A DNA stretch of 39,763 bases from Candidatus Odoribacter faecigallinarum. Its GTDB lineage: Bacteria; Bacteroidota; Bacteroidia; Bacteroidales; Marinifilaceae. The stretch lies in contig DXFT01000001.1 in assembly GCA_019114285.1 (NCBI GenBank), positions 1 to 39,763 of the forward strand. Reading direction: 5' to 3'. Numbering within the stretch: the stretch's first letter is position 1; each line of letters opens with the position of its first letter. The notes below the pieces were generated by a model. That model was not told where the DNA came from. It made no database searches and worked only from the letters and a program-made list of their open reading frames with translations. Below are positions 18,441-27,292 of the stretch, piece after piece. Position numbers and translations under genes: made by a program.

Positions 18441-18758
18441 ATGAAATGGAACAATAATAATATCGGCTTCCGGCGTCTTCTGTTTGTCCTTTTTATGAAC
18501 AAATATACTTTAACGGCGCTTATCTTTTTGGTTTGGCTTACTTTTTTCGACCAAAACAACCTGATTGAAAAAATGCAGCTTAACCATAAAATCACCGTAT
18601 TGAAAAAAGAAAAGGCATATTACGAGAACAAAATCAAGGAAGACAACCGGAAAATCCAAGAACTGCTCGGCAATAAAGAAAACCTTGAAAAATTTGCCCG
18701 CGAGCAGTATCTGATGAAAAAACCGAATGAGGACATATTTGTCATTGTAAACGAATAA
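18441..18758 (+). CDS. FtsB/DivIC-like septum formation initiator protein
   Basis: MKWNNNNIGFRRLLFVLFMNKYTLTALIFLVWLTFFDQNNLIEKMQLNHKITVLKKEKAYYENKIKEDNRKIQELLGNKENLEKFAREQYLMKKPNEDIFVIVNE: one TM helix, coiled coil, FAREQYLMKK motif. Alternative start at 18495. Confidence 0.85.
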   Translation: MKWNNNNIGFRRLLFVLFMNKYTLTALIFLVWLTFFDQNNLIEKMQLNHKITVLKKEKAYYENKIKEDNRKIQELLGNKENLEKFAREQYLMKKPNEDIFVIVNE

Positions 18759-18762
18759 GGAA

Positions 18763-19191
18763 GTGGGAAGAATTTTAGCCATAGACTACGGGACCAAAAG
18801 GACGGGGATTGCTGTCAGCGACCCTGCATGCATTATTGCGACAGGGCTGCAGACTGTTCCCACGCATACCTTGCTCCAATTCCTGCAAGAGTATGTTTCG
18901 CATGAAACCGTCGAACTTTTTGTTGTCGGGCATCCGAAACAGATGGACAACACGGATTCTGCAAACATGCGCCACATCACGCCTTTCGTAGCCTCCCTCA
19001 AACGGAAGTTTCCGGACATTCCCGTTGTCCTTTACGATGAACGGTTCACCTCCGTCCTTGCCCACAAGGCCTTGATTGAAGGAGGCGCCAAGAAGAAAAC
19101 CCGCCAGGATAAAGCCCTTATCGATAATATAAGCGCCACACTTATCCTGACTTCTTACATGGAACAACAAAGAAATCTAAGAAACAAATAA
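18763..19191 (+). CDS. ruvX: Putative Holliday junction resolvase RuvX/YqgF
   Basis: (GTG start) GRILAIDYGTKRTGIAVSDP, FVVGHPKQMDNTDS, VVLYDERFTSVLA, DKALIDNISATLIL. Confidence 0.94.
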   Translation: MGRILAIDYGTKRTGIAVSDPACIIATGLQTVPTHTLLQFLQEYVSHETVELFVVGHPKQMDNTDSANMRHITPFVASLKRKFPDIPVVLYDERFTSVLAHKALIEGGAKKKTRQDKALIDNISATLILTSYMEQQRNLRNK

Positions 19192-19203
19192 AATCTATCG
19201 TTT

Positions 19204-19758
19204 ATGTTTTTACCTATTGTCATATACGGGCATCCTATTTTACGTAAAATCTCTGAAGACATCACCACCGATTATCCGGGCTTGACAAAGCTCATCGCCG
19301 ACATGTTCCAGACCATGGACGAGGCAGACGGCGTCGGGTTGGCAGCCCCTCAAATCGGACGCAACATCCGCCTTTTCGTCGTGGATGGCAATGCCTTCGC
19401 AGAAATGGACCCCGACTGTGCAGGTTTCCGCAAAGCCTTTATCAATGCACATATCACTGAACGCTGGGGGGATGAAATCAGCCGCAATGAAGGCTGCCTC
19501 AGCATTCCCGGCATCCATGAGGACGTGAAACGCACGGATAACATCCGCATTTCTTATATGGACGAAGAAGGGAAGCAACATGAAGAAGTATATTCCGGCG
19601 TTAAGGCATGGATTATCCAGCATGAATATGACCACCTGGACGGGATTCTCTTCACTGACCACCTTTCCGCTTTAAAGAAACGCCTGCTCAAAAGCAAACT
19701 CAACAACCTCAGCCTGGGCAAGTTCAAAGCCCCCTACCGGGTCATTCTTCCCAGGTGA
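19204..19758 (+). CDS. def: Peptide deformylase
   Basis: GVGLAAPQIG, EGCLSIPG, WIIQHEYDHLDGILF (HExxH variant QHEYDH). Confidence 0.97.
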   Translation: MFLPIVIYGHPILRKISEDITTDYPGLTKLIADMFQTMDEADGVGLAAPQIGRNIRLFVVDGNAFAEMDPDCAGFRKAFINAHITERWGDEISRNEGCLSIPGIHEDVKRTDNIRISYMDEEGKQHEEVYSGVKAWIIQHEYDHLDGILFTDHLSALKKRLLKSKLNNLSLGKFKAPYRVILPR

Positions 19759-19798
19759 CCCGTCACACTACCGATTAGGGCATTAACCGCAACAGGAT

Positions 19799-21736
19799 AT
19801 GAAATTCAATCGCAAATATCCGTTCCTTTACCTGTTAATTGCCCTAATGGGCGGTATTTTGTGCAATACTTATTTCACGTTGCCGGCATGGTGCATGGCA
19901 GGGGCATGGGTTGCAGCTTTGAGTTTGTTCCGGTTCTCAAGGGCGGGAACAGACCTTTGCCTGTTAGCGGCATTCTTCTGCATCGGGAATGCAAGCCCGC
20001 ACCCCACGCCCCGAGAATACAATCCGGAAAGCGTCTATCTGCTCCAGGCACGTTGCGAAGAAGAACTTGCAGGCAACAATTACATATTGACTGCCAACGG
20101 CGACCGTTTTTACCTCAGCAGATTTAGCATAGACACCACTTACCATACCGGCGATTCCCTGAGATTTTACACCCGCATCTTACCCTTCCGCTACAATGGA
20201 AACCCCTACGAATTCAGCTACGCCCATTACATGAAACAGCAAGGGGTATTCTATCAATTGCGCCCCGTCACTCCGCCCCGACGGACAGGGCAGTCACACA
20301 CCTTGCTTTCCTATTTCAACGAGCAACGTGCGAAACTATTACGCAAAACAGAGCAACTGACCCAGGACAGCACATGCGTCAGGCTGATAAACGCCCTCTG
20401 TTTAGGCTACCGGAATGACATGCAAAAAGACTTGAACGAACTCTTCATCAAGACCGGTACGGTACACCTGCTTTCTGTATCAGGATTGCATGTCGGTGCC
20501 ATTTATTGGTTGCTCATGCTATTTTTCCGCCGCCTGCATCTCTCCAGATGGACGACTCTGCTCCTCGTATTACCCCTGCTTTGGGGGTATGCCTGCCTGA
20601 CAGGAATGGAACCCGCTGTGGCAAGAGCCGCAACAATCCTGTCATTTTTTGCCATCAGCCAAACTTTAAGCCGGCATTACAATCCGGTCAATATCTTGGC
20701 AGCTTCCGCCCTCCTGACGCTGTTATTCCAACCTTCTGCCCTGTATTCCGTCAGTTTCCTCATGTCATATAGCGCTTATGCAGGCATCATGCTGCTATAC
20801 CCTTATTTATTCAGGCTTCCCGGGAAATTGCCGAAACTCCCTTCCAAGGTATATTCCTGTTGTTGCATCACGCTGGCGGCACAAATCCCAACCATCCCCA
20901 TCTGCGCCTATTATTTCCACACCTTGAACGCAAATGGGATTATTGCCAACCTGGTTGCGGTCCCCCTATCGACCTTATTGCTCTATGGCGCAACAATATG
21001 CCTCATACTCCCCTTGGCTATCAGCCAATATTTAATGCCTGCCTGTGAAATGCTTTGCAAAGCATTACTAAGTTGCCTGCAATGGCTGTCGCCCTACATG
21101 CTCAACCTTCAAAACCTTTACCCGACGCCCCTGACCATCCTATTGTTGTATATCATTCTTTTTGTTTTCGGCTATTATCTGCTGAACCGCAAAACCGCTT
21201 ATTTATATGCAACGGTGGGAGGCATGCTCGCATTACTGCTTACCTCCATCGCCACCAATTTCTATATATCATCACGCAAAGAAATCGTTGTATTCCACCA
21301 TTACCGGCAATCTTCCGTCATATTGAATTACAACGGGTTTTACCTCCCGTTAAAACACTCCTGCAAAGAAGAACCGGATTCAATCCCCTATTTGCTGCGC
21401 AACAAACTGAAAGCTCTGCCACCGACGGCAGGAGTGCTTGGGACAAGCCTCTATTGGTATCCCCCTATCTGCTATTTGCCCAATGACACTTTATTTATTG
21501 CAGACAAAAATACACTTACGCCATACCGCAAGGCAACCATCCTTATTGTCACAAACAACTTATATCCCCAACATCTGTTTGGTTCCGACACGCCCCTTCC
21601 CTATCCGAGGAAAATCATTCTTGACGGCTCAAACCACAGCTATTGCGCACAAGCCTGGGAGCAATTTTGCAAAGAACATCACATCGATTTTCTGAACAGT
21701 GCCGAACAGGGAGCAATATATTTGCCTATAAAATAA
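19799..21736 (+). CDS. ComEC/Rec2 family competence protein
   Basis: Multi-TM 645 aa: INALCLGYRNDM..LFIKTGTVHLLSVSGLHVGAIYWLL, GYACLTGMEPAVARAATILSFFAISQTLSRHYNPVNILAASALLTLLFQPSALYSVSFLMSY. Confidence 0.92.
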   Translation: MKFNRKYPFLYLLIALMGGILCNTYFTLPAWCMAGAWVAALSLFRFSRAGTDLCLLAAFFCIGNASPHPTPREYNPESVYLLQARCEEELAGNNYILTANGDRFYLSRFSIDTTYHTGDSLRFYTRILPFRYNGNPYEFSYAHYMKQQGVFYQLRPVTPPRRTGQSHTLLSYFNEQRAKLLRKTEQLTQDSTCVRLINALCLGYRNDMQKDLNELFIKTGTVHLLSVSGLHVGAIYWLLMLFFRRLHLSRWTTLLLVLPLLWGYACLTGMEPAVARAATILSFFAISQTLSRHYNPVNILAASALLTLLFQPSALYSVSFLMSYSAYAGIMLLYPYLFRLPGKLPKLPSKVYSCCCITLAAQIPTIPICAYYFHTLNANGIIANLVAVPLSTLLLYGATICLILPLAISQYLMPACEMLCKALLSCLQWLSPYMLNLQNLYPTPLTILLLYIILFVFGYYLLNRKTAYLYATVGGMLALLLTSIATNFYISSRKEIVVFHHYRQSSVILNYNGFYLPLKHSCKEEPDSIPYLLRNKLKALPPTAGVLGTSLYWYPPICYLPNDTLFIADKNTLTPYRKATILIVTNNLYPQHLFGSDTPLPYPRKIILDGSNHSYCAQAWEQFCKEHHIDFLNSAEQGAIYLPIK

Positions 21737-21774
21737 ATAAAAAAATTTACCTATTACTATTATCATTATTTTAC

Positions 21775-21782
21775 TACATTTG
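21775..21782 (+). promoter_or_regulatory. -7 box for trkA
   Basis: TACATTTG 28 nt upstream of the start at 21810. Confidence 0.5.
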
Positions 21783-21809
21783 CCGTCAGAAATTCTTAAG
21801 AAAAAAATT

Positions 21810-23150
21810 ATGAATATCGTCATTGCAGGAGCAGGCTCTGTAGGCACCCACTTAGCGAAGATGCTTAGCAGACAAGAACATAACATCATGCTAATTGATA
21901 GCGATGAAGAGAAATTAGCAGAACTGGAAAGCCAGTTGGATATCCTTTCCACGGTTGCATCATGCACTTCCATCGGCGCTTTGAAAGACGCGGAAGTGGA
22001 CAAGTGTGACCTTTTCATTGCAGTCAACCCATTGGAAGACCAAAATATCAACTCAGCCATCTTAGCCAAAAAATTAGGGGCAAAACAGACCATCGCACGG
22101 GTAAACAACAGTGAATACCTGGAGACAGAAAATGCTGAATACCTGCGCTCCATCGGTATAGACTCACTCATTTATCCGGAACGGTTGGCTGCCGAAGAAA
22201 TTGTCGCCTCTCTGAAACTGACCGGTACACGGCAGATGCATAATTTCTCAGATGGACGCTTGCAACTGTTGGGCATCAAATTATGGGAAAACGCCCCCAT
22301 ATTAAACCACACCCTGATAAAAATGGCAGCCACATACGGAGCCGACCAGTTCCGAATCGTTGCCATCAAACGCCACAACCACACTATCATTCCCCGAGGA
22401 AACGATGAGCTCAAGTACGGAGACCTGATATTTGTGGTCACCCGTCCGGATTTTATTTCTGAAGTCTTCTTCCTTTGCGGGAAAGAACCTTTTGAAGTAA
22501 AAAACATTGTCATCGTAGGTGCTTCGCGCATAGGGGTCAAAGCAGCCTCATTGCTTGAAAAAAACTATAACGTCAAAATTATAGAAAAAGACCGAGAGAA
22601 ATGCATCCAATTGACAGACAGGTTAAAATCGACCCTCATTATCAATGGCGACGGACGCGACCTTGACCTGCTGCGTGAAGAAGGGATACAAAACATAGAC
22701 GCTTTCATCAGTGTCACCGATTCATCGGAAACCAACATTCTCTCTTGCCTGCTGGCAAAAAAAATGGGCGTAAAGAAAAGCGTCGCCGAAGTGGAAAACA
22801 TCGACTACATCGATTTGGCAGAAAATATCGGAATCGGCAGCCTCATCAACACCAAGCTGATTACGGCATCCCACATTTACCGATATACAATGAAAGTGGA
22901 TATCAAGCATTTGAAGTTCCTGACTTTCTCTGAAGCTGAAGTATTTGAACTGGAAGCCCGTCCGGGTTCGAAAATCACCAAGCACCCGATCAAGGACATT
23001 GACTTTCCTCGAGATGCCACCATCGGCGGAGTATTCAGGGGAAACGAGACTATTATAGCAACAGGTAGTGTACAAATACAAGCAGGAGACAATGTCGTTA
23101 TTTTCTGCCTGCAAAATACAGTCAAGAAAGTCGTCAAATATTTCCAATAA
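21810..23150 (+). CDS. trkA: Trk system potassium transport peripheral protein TrkA
   Basis: MNIVIAGAGSVGTHLAKMLSRQEHNIMLIDSDEEKLAELE; second Rossmann NIVIVGASRIGVKAASLLE; two TrkA_N/TrkA_C repeats. Start trimmed to M11. Confidence 0.94.
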   Translation: MNIVIAGAGSVGTHLAKMLSRQEHNIMLIDSDEEKLAELESQLDILSTVASCTSIGALKDAEVDKCDLFIAVNPLEDQNINSAILAKKLGAKQTIARVNNSEYLETENAEYLRSIGIDSLIYPERLAAEEIVASLKLTGTRQMHNFSDGRLQLLGIKLWENAPILNHTLIKMAATYGADQFRIVAIKRHNHTIIPRGNDELKYGDLIFVVTRPDFISEVFFLCGKEPFEVKNIVIVGASRIGVKAASLLEKNYNVKIIEKDREKCIQLTDRLKSTLIINGDGRDLDLLREEGIQNIDAFISVTDSSETNILSCLLAKKMGVKKSVAEVENIDYIDLAENIGIGSLINTKLITASHIYRYTMKVDIKHLKFLTFSEAEVFELEARPGSKITKHPIKDIDFPRDATIGGVFRGNETIIATGSVQIQAGDNVVIFCLQNTVKKVVKYFQ

Positions 23151-23161
23151 CACGTACTGAC

Positions 23162-24610
23162 ATGATAAACTTTCGCTTTATCGCCAATCTCATGGGCAGG
23201 TTGTTACTTATTGAAACCTTCTTCTTCGTCCTATGCCTTTGTGTCGCCCTTTTCTACCATGAACCTGATTGGAAAGCATACGCCTATACCGCAAGCATCA
23301 CTTTAGTGACCAGCATCGCCATTACGTCATTTGTCAAACCCAAAGACCGCATCCTGGCAAAAAAAGACGGATACTTCACAGTCACCGTCGTATGGATTGT
23401 CTTCTCCCTATTCGGATGCCTGCCTTACATTTTCAGCGGGACACTGCCTGCATTTACAGACGCCTTCTTCGAGACCATATCGGGCTTCACCACCACGGGC
23501 GCATCCGTCATCACCAATGTCGAGATTGTTCCCCATGCGACCCTCTTCTGGCGAAGCCTCACCCATTGGCTGGGCGGCTTGGGCATCATTATGCTCTTCC
23601 TTGCCATTTTGCCCAGCTTAGGCATTGAAGGACGAGACCTATATGTTGCAGAAACAACGGGACCAGTCCATTCCAAAAGCTCATTCACTTTTACAGGAAC
23701 CGCCCGGAGGTTATGGGTTATCTATTTAACGCTTACGGCACTATTAACCGGATTGCTGTGTATTGGCAAAATGAATCTTTTTGACAGTATCTGCCACGCC
23801 ATGTCCACAATGGGGTCCGGCGGCTTCTCCACCAAAAACACCAGTGTCGGCTATTGGGACTCTCCCTATATTCATTACGTACTCATTGTCTTTATGTTCA
23901 TCGCAGGCTCGAATTTCGGTTTGGTATGCGCAGCCATCAAAGGTCAATGGAGAAAAGTAATTCATGACAACGAATTTCAATTATACACCATCATCGCCCT
24001 TGGAGCCAGCCTGATTATCGGCACCGTGCTTTACTTGGACGGTTGGGGAGACGTTGAAAAAAGCTTCCGGGATGCCTTGTTCCAAGTGACTACAATCATG
24101 TCCACAACCGGATTTGCCACTGCAGACTACCTCCTGTGGCCGCCTTTCTTAGGCATGATTATCTTCCTGTTGATTGTCATTGGCGCATCGGCAGGCTCCA
24201 CCGCCGGCGGTCTTAAAATCGTCCGGCTTCAACTTCTATTCAAAAATTCATTTGCGGAATTGAAAAGAATCATCCACCCTAACGGCATCATAACCACCAA
24301 ATACAATGGCAAAAGCGTGCATCCCGACATCATGACCGGGATTATGGGGTTTGCTATCCTGTATATCATTATTTTCCTGCTGGGCAGTTTGCTCATGACC
24401 CTCTTCACCGAGGATATTACAACTTCATGCAGTGCTGTCGCCACTTGCCTAAGCAATGTGGGACCAGGTTTCGGAAGCGTGGGACCTATGTTCAACTATG
24501 CCCATTTAAATGATTTTGCAAAAGTTCTCCTCTCCTTGCTTATGCTAATTGGCAGGTTGGAAATTCTCACGGTCATGGTACTATTCACCAAGTCATTCTG
24601 GAAGAAATAA
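23162..24610 (+). CDS. trkH: TrkH family potassium uptake protein
   Basis: DAFFETISGFTTTGASVI, HAMSTMGSGGFSTKNTSVG, TTIMSTTGFATADY, TCLSNVGPGFGSVGP selectivity-filter repeats. Confidence 0.95.
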   Translation: MINFRFIANLMGRLLLIETFFFVLCLCVALFYHEPDWKAYAYTASITLVTSIAITSFVKPKDRILAKKDGYFTVTVVWIVFSLFGCLPYIFSGTLPAFTDAFFETISGFTTTGASVITNVEIVPHATLFWRSLTHWLGGLGIIMLFLAILPSLGIEGRDLYVAETTGPVHSKSSFTFTGTARRLWVIYLTLTALLTGLLCIGKMNLFDSICHAMSTMGSGGFSTKNTSVGYWDSPYIHYVLIVFMFIAGSNFGLVCAAIKGQWRKVIHDNEFQLYTIIALGASLIIGTVLYLDGWGDVEKSFRDALFQVTTIMSTTGFATADYLLWPPFLGMIIFLLIVIGASAGSTAGGLKIVRLQLLFKNSFAELKRIIHPNGIITTKYNGKSVHPDIMTGIMGFAILYIIIFLLGSLLMTLFTEDITTSCSAVATCLSNVGPGFGSVGPMFNYAHLNDFAKVLLSLLMLIGRLEILTVMVLFTKSFWKK

Positions 24611-24634
24611 AAAAGCCGCCTTGGGCGGCTTTTT
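24611..24634. terminator. Bidirectional terminator between trkH and the convergent Sua5-like gene
   Basis: AAAA-GCCGCC-TTG-GGCGGC-TTTTT perfect stem-loop. Confidence 0.9.
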
Positions 24635-24654
24635 ATATATCACTCCAAATGCAC

Positions 24655-25263
24655 TCAAATCAAGTCTCCAATGCCTTGGCGCACGATGGTTATTTCATCC
24701 CCTGTGCAATCCACGACGGTAGAAGCGACATTCTTGCCATAACCGCCATCTATAACCAAATCCACTAAATTTCCATACCTCTCATGGATTAATTCAGGAT
24801 CAGTCATATATTCCACCACCTCATCATCCGCCTTGACAGAAGTAGTTAAAAGAGGATTTCCCAATTCTTCCACTATCGCCTGCACAATAAAATTATCCGG
24901 CACACGGATACCTATCGTCTTGCGACGGTTCATCATGACATTGGGCAAACGGTTCGTCGCTGGCAAAATAAAAGTAAAGGGCCCGGGCAAATTATGCTTC
25001 ATCAACTTAAAAACCTCATTGCTCACTTTCGCATACATGGCTATGTTCGACAAGTCTTGGCAAATAATCGAAAAGTTCGCCTTCTCCGGCTTCACTCCTT
25101 TCAAATGGCAAACCCGTTGCACAGCTTTCACCTGATTGATATCACATCCCATCGCATATATCGTATCCGTCGGATAAATAATCACTCCTCCGTCTTTCAA
25201 TATATCCACGACCTTCCGGATATCACGCCCATTGGGGTTATCCTCAAATAACTTGACGTACAT
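24655..25263 (-). CDS. L-threonylcarbamoyladenylate synthase (Sua5/YciO/YrdC family)
   Basis: DGGVIIYPTDTIYAMGCDINQVKAVQRVCHLKGVKPEKANFSIICQDLSNIAMYAK; PGPFTFILPA; TIGIRVPDN. Confidence 0.92.
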   Translation of the reverse strand: MYVKLFEDNPNGRDIRKVVDILKDGGVIIYPTDTIYAMGCDINQVKAVQRVCHLKGVKPEKANFSIICQDLSNIAMYAKVSNEVFKLMKHNLPGPFTFILPATNRLPNVMMNRRKTIGIRVPDNFIVQAIVEELGNPLLTTSVKADDEVVEYMTDPELIHERYGNLVDLVIDGGYGKNVASTVVDCTGDEITIVRQGIGDLI

Positions 25264-25272
25264 ACGGCAATA

Positions 25273-25929
25273 TTAACCGTTTACTTTCTTATAATCTTCC
25301 AGGAATTTAGCCAAACCTATGTCAGTCAACGGATGGTTCAACAATCCCTTGATAGCCGGCAACGGACAAGTAGCTACATCCGCACCCGCTTCAATACACT
25401 GAATAATGTGCTGTGTCGTGCGGATAGAAGCCGCCAGTACCTGCGTATGGAAACCATAATAACGATACATGTCCACAATTTTGCCCACCAACTCAATTCC
25501 ATCGCTTGTGATATCATCCAAACGCCCTACAAAAGGAGAAACATAAGTAGCCCCCGCTTTGGCTGCCAGCAAAGCCTGCCCCGGAGAAAAGACCAAAGTG
25601 CAGTTAGTACGGATTCCCTTATCTGTAAAATACTTGATAGCCTTTATGCCATCAGCGATGCAAGGAACTTTTACCACAATATTCGGGTGCAAAGCCGCCA
25701 ATTCCTCCCCTTCTTTTATCATCCCCTCATAATCCGTAGCAATCACCTCTGCACTTACATCACCATTCACAATATTGCAAATATCAACATAATGCTTCTT
25801 GCAATTCTCTGTTCCCTTTATGCCTTCCTTAGCCATCAGGGAAGGATTAGTCGTCACTCCGTCCAACACGCCCATCTCATTGGCTTCACGGATCTGTGCC
25901 AAATTGGCGGTATCAATAAAAAATTTCAT
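25273..25929 (-). CDS. Fructose-6-phosphate aldolase / transaldolase family
   Basis: MKFFIDTANLAQIREANEMGVLDGVTTNPSLMAKEG; VKVPCIADGIKAIKYFTDKGIRTNCTLVFSPGQALLAAKAGATYVSPFVGRLDD. Start trimmed to M28. Confidence 0.94.
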   Translation of the reverse strand: MKFFIDTANLAQIREANEMGVLDGVTTNPSLMAKEGIKGTENCKKHYVDICNIVNGDVSAEVIATDYEGMIKEGEELAALHPNIVVKVPCIADGIKAIKYFTDKGIRTNCTLVFSPGQALLAAKAGATYVSPFVGRLDDITSDGIELVGKIVDMYRYYGFHTQVLAASIRTTQHIIQCIEAGADVATCPLPAIKGLLNHPLTDIGLAKFLEDYKKVNG

Positions 25930-26127
25930 ACGCTTGAATATTTTTATATTTACAATTTCTATTTCAAAACAAAAGTAGAACATTCCCGGCAATAAAGCTA
26001 TAAATTGCAAAAGATTTTTTTCTGCCCGGAAAAATCTTGACTAAACAGAAAAAAACATCACCCCCAACGCAACGAAAACCAATTTCCTGCATCTATTATA
26101 AAGCAAACCAATCAAAAAAGAAAAGGC

Positions 26128-26328
26128 ATGAACAAGAAACCCAACCCACGCAAAAAGAATGATGCAATTCATTTCTTCCTGTTCCTCTTGATTCTATGTG
26201 CATTCGCTTACTACAAATCAAATGAAGGACAAAAAGTAGATGTCGCCAATTCCTCCCTGCAAGAAGAATCTGCCAAAGCCTTCCACAATACCAACTCCAT
26301 CCAACCCCGGATTTTCAACTTGAAATAA
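26128..26328 (+). CDS. Small predicted membrane protein, unknown function
   Basis: 66 aa MNKKPNPRKKNDAIHFFLFLLILCAFAYYKSNEGQKVDV...: basic N-terminus plus one hydrophobic helix; no competing ORF. Confidence 0.4.
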   Translation: MNKKPNPRKKNDAIHFFLFLLILCAFAYYKSNEGQKVDVANSSLQEESAKAFHNTNSIQPRIFNLK

Positions 26329-26340
26329 CCCAAGCCGCAA

Positions 26341-27159
26341 TTACAACCTTGCCCGATACGCCTGCGGGGACATGCCGGTATGCCGCTTAAAATAACGGGC
26401 AAAGAAAGAGGAATTGGGAAAATTCAATTGTTCTGAAAGTTGGGTTATCGTCAAAGATGAAGACTTCAGCAACGCCTTGGCGTCCTTGAGCGTAAAGTCC
26501 GCAATCCAAAAAGAAGGCGTATGGTCAGTTACCTGTCTGATAACCTTGGAAAGGTATTTGGGAGTCACACACAGTTGCCCGGCATAAAAAGCAACATCCC
26601 GGTGCAAGCGGACATGCACATGCAGAAGGCGGAAAAACTGGTTTGCCATCTGCTCGTAATGGGTTGCGACAGACTCCACCTTTTTATGCGCATATATCTC
26701 GCTGACCTCTGCCAGCCAAACAAATACCAATGCCCGCATAATCTCCTGATATGAAGCATGCGAAGTCCGCAAGCTGTGGGCAAGCAGCAAATCATGGCGT
26801 TCCACCAGAAGTTGCAACTCTCCGGCATCCAGCAAGATATGAGGCACCTTCTCCATCCTTTCAGAAATCTGTGAACGCAGTACAAAAGGAAAACTGTCCA
26901 TAAAATCAAAAGCAAAAGCCAAAATGCGGCATTCCAACCGCTCCTGTTGCAACAACTGCAACAAATGGAAAGGCAACACGCTCACCAAAGCCCCTTTGCA
27001 CAACGGTATGGCGCGTCCATCCAATTCCAACATCCCCTTTCCGCCCGTCACCAAAAGAAAAACCACACCATTCAAATTATTCCGGTGCGCCTCCGTCTCC
27101 GGAAAAATGGCAGACACGCTTTCCAACGAATCAGACACTGTTAATAATGGCATTTCCAT
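26341..27159 (-). CDS. AraC family transcriptional regulator
   Basis: C-terminal HTH: LCVTPKYLSKVIRQVTDHTPSFWIADFTLKDAKALLKSSSLTITQLSEQLNFPNSSFFARYFKRHTGMSPQAYRARL. N-terminal cupin-like domain. Start is approximate (M45 or M47 of the ORF). Confidence 0.92.
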   Translation of the reverse strand: MEMPLLTVSDSLESVSAIFPETEAHRNNLNGVVFLLVTGGKGMLELDGRAIPLCKGALVSVLPFHLLQLLQQERLECRILAFAFDFMDSFPFVLRSQISERMEKVPHILLDAGELQLLVERHDLLLAHSLRTSHASYQEIMRALVFVWLAEVSEIYAHKKVESVATHYEQMANQFFRLLHVHVRLHRDVAFYAGQLCVTPKYLSKVIRQVTDHTPSFWIADFTLKDAKALLKSSSLTITQLSEQLNFPNSSFFARYFKRHTGMSPQAYRARL

Positions 27160-27209
27160 ACGACAAAAATAAGTCCCGTAAAGATAACAATTTACTTCCA
27201 AAGCGACAA

Positions 27210-27240
27210 ACAGGACGAATCCGAAGAAAAACAGGACGAA
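27210..27240. promoter_or_regulatory. 21-bp-spaced direct repeat, candidate AraC-type operator
   Basis: ACAGGACGAA at 27210-27219 and 27231-27240, between the divergent araC-like and MFS genes. Confidence 0.65.
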
Positions 27241-27292
27241 AAAATCCCGGAGATTATCGCGTATTTTGCAGCACAAAATAAAACGACACACA

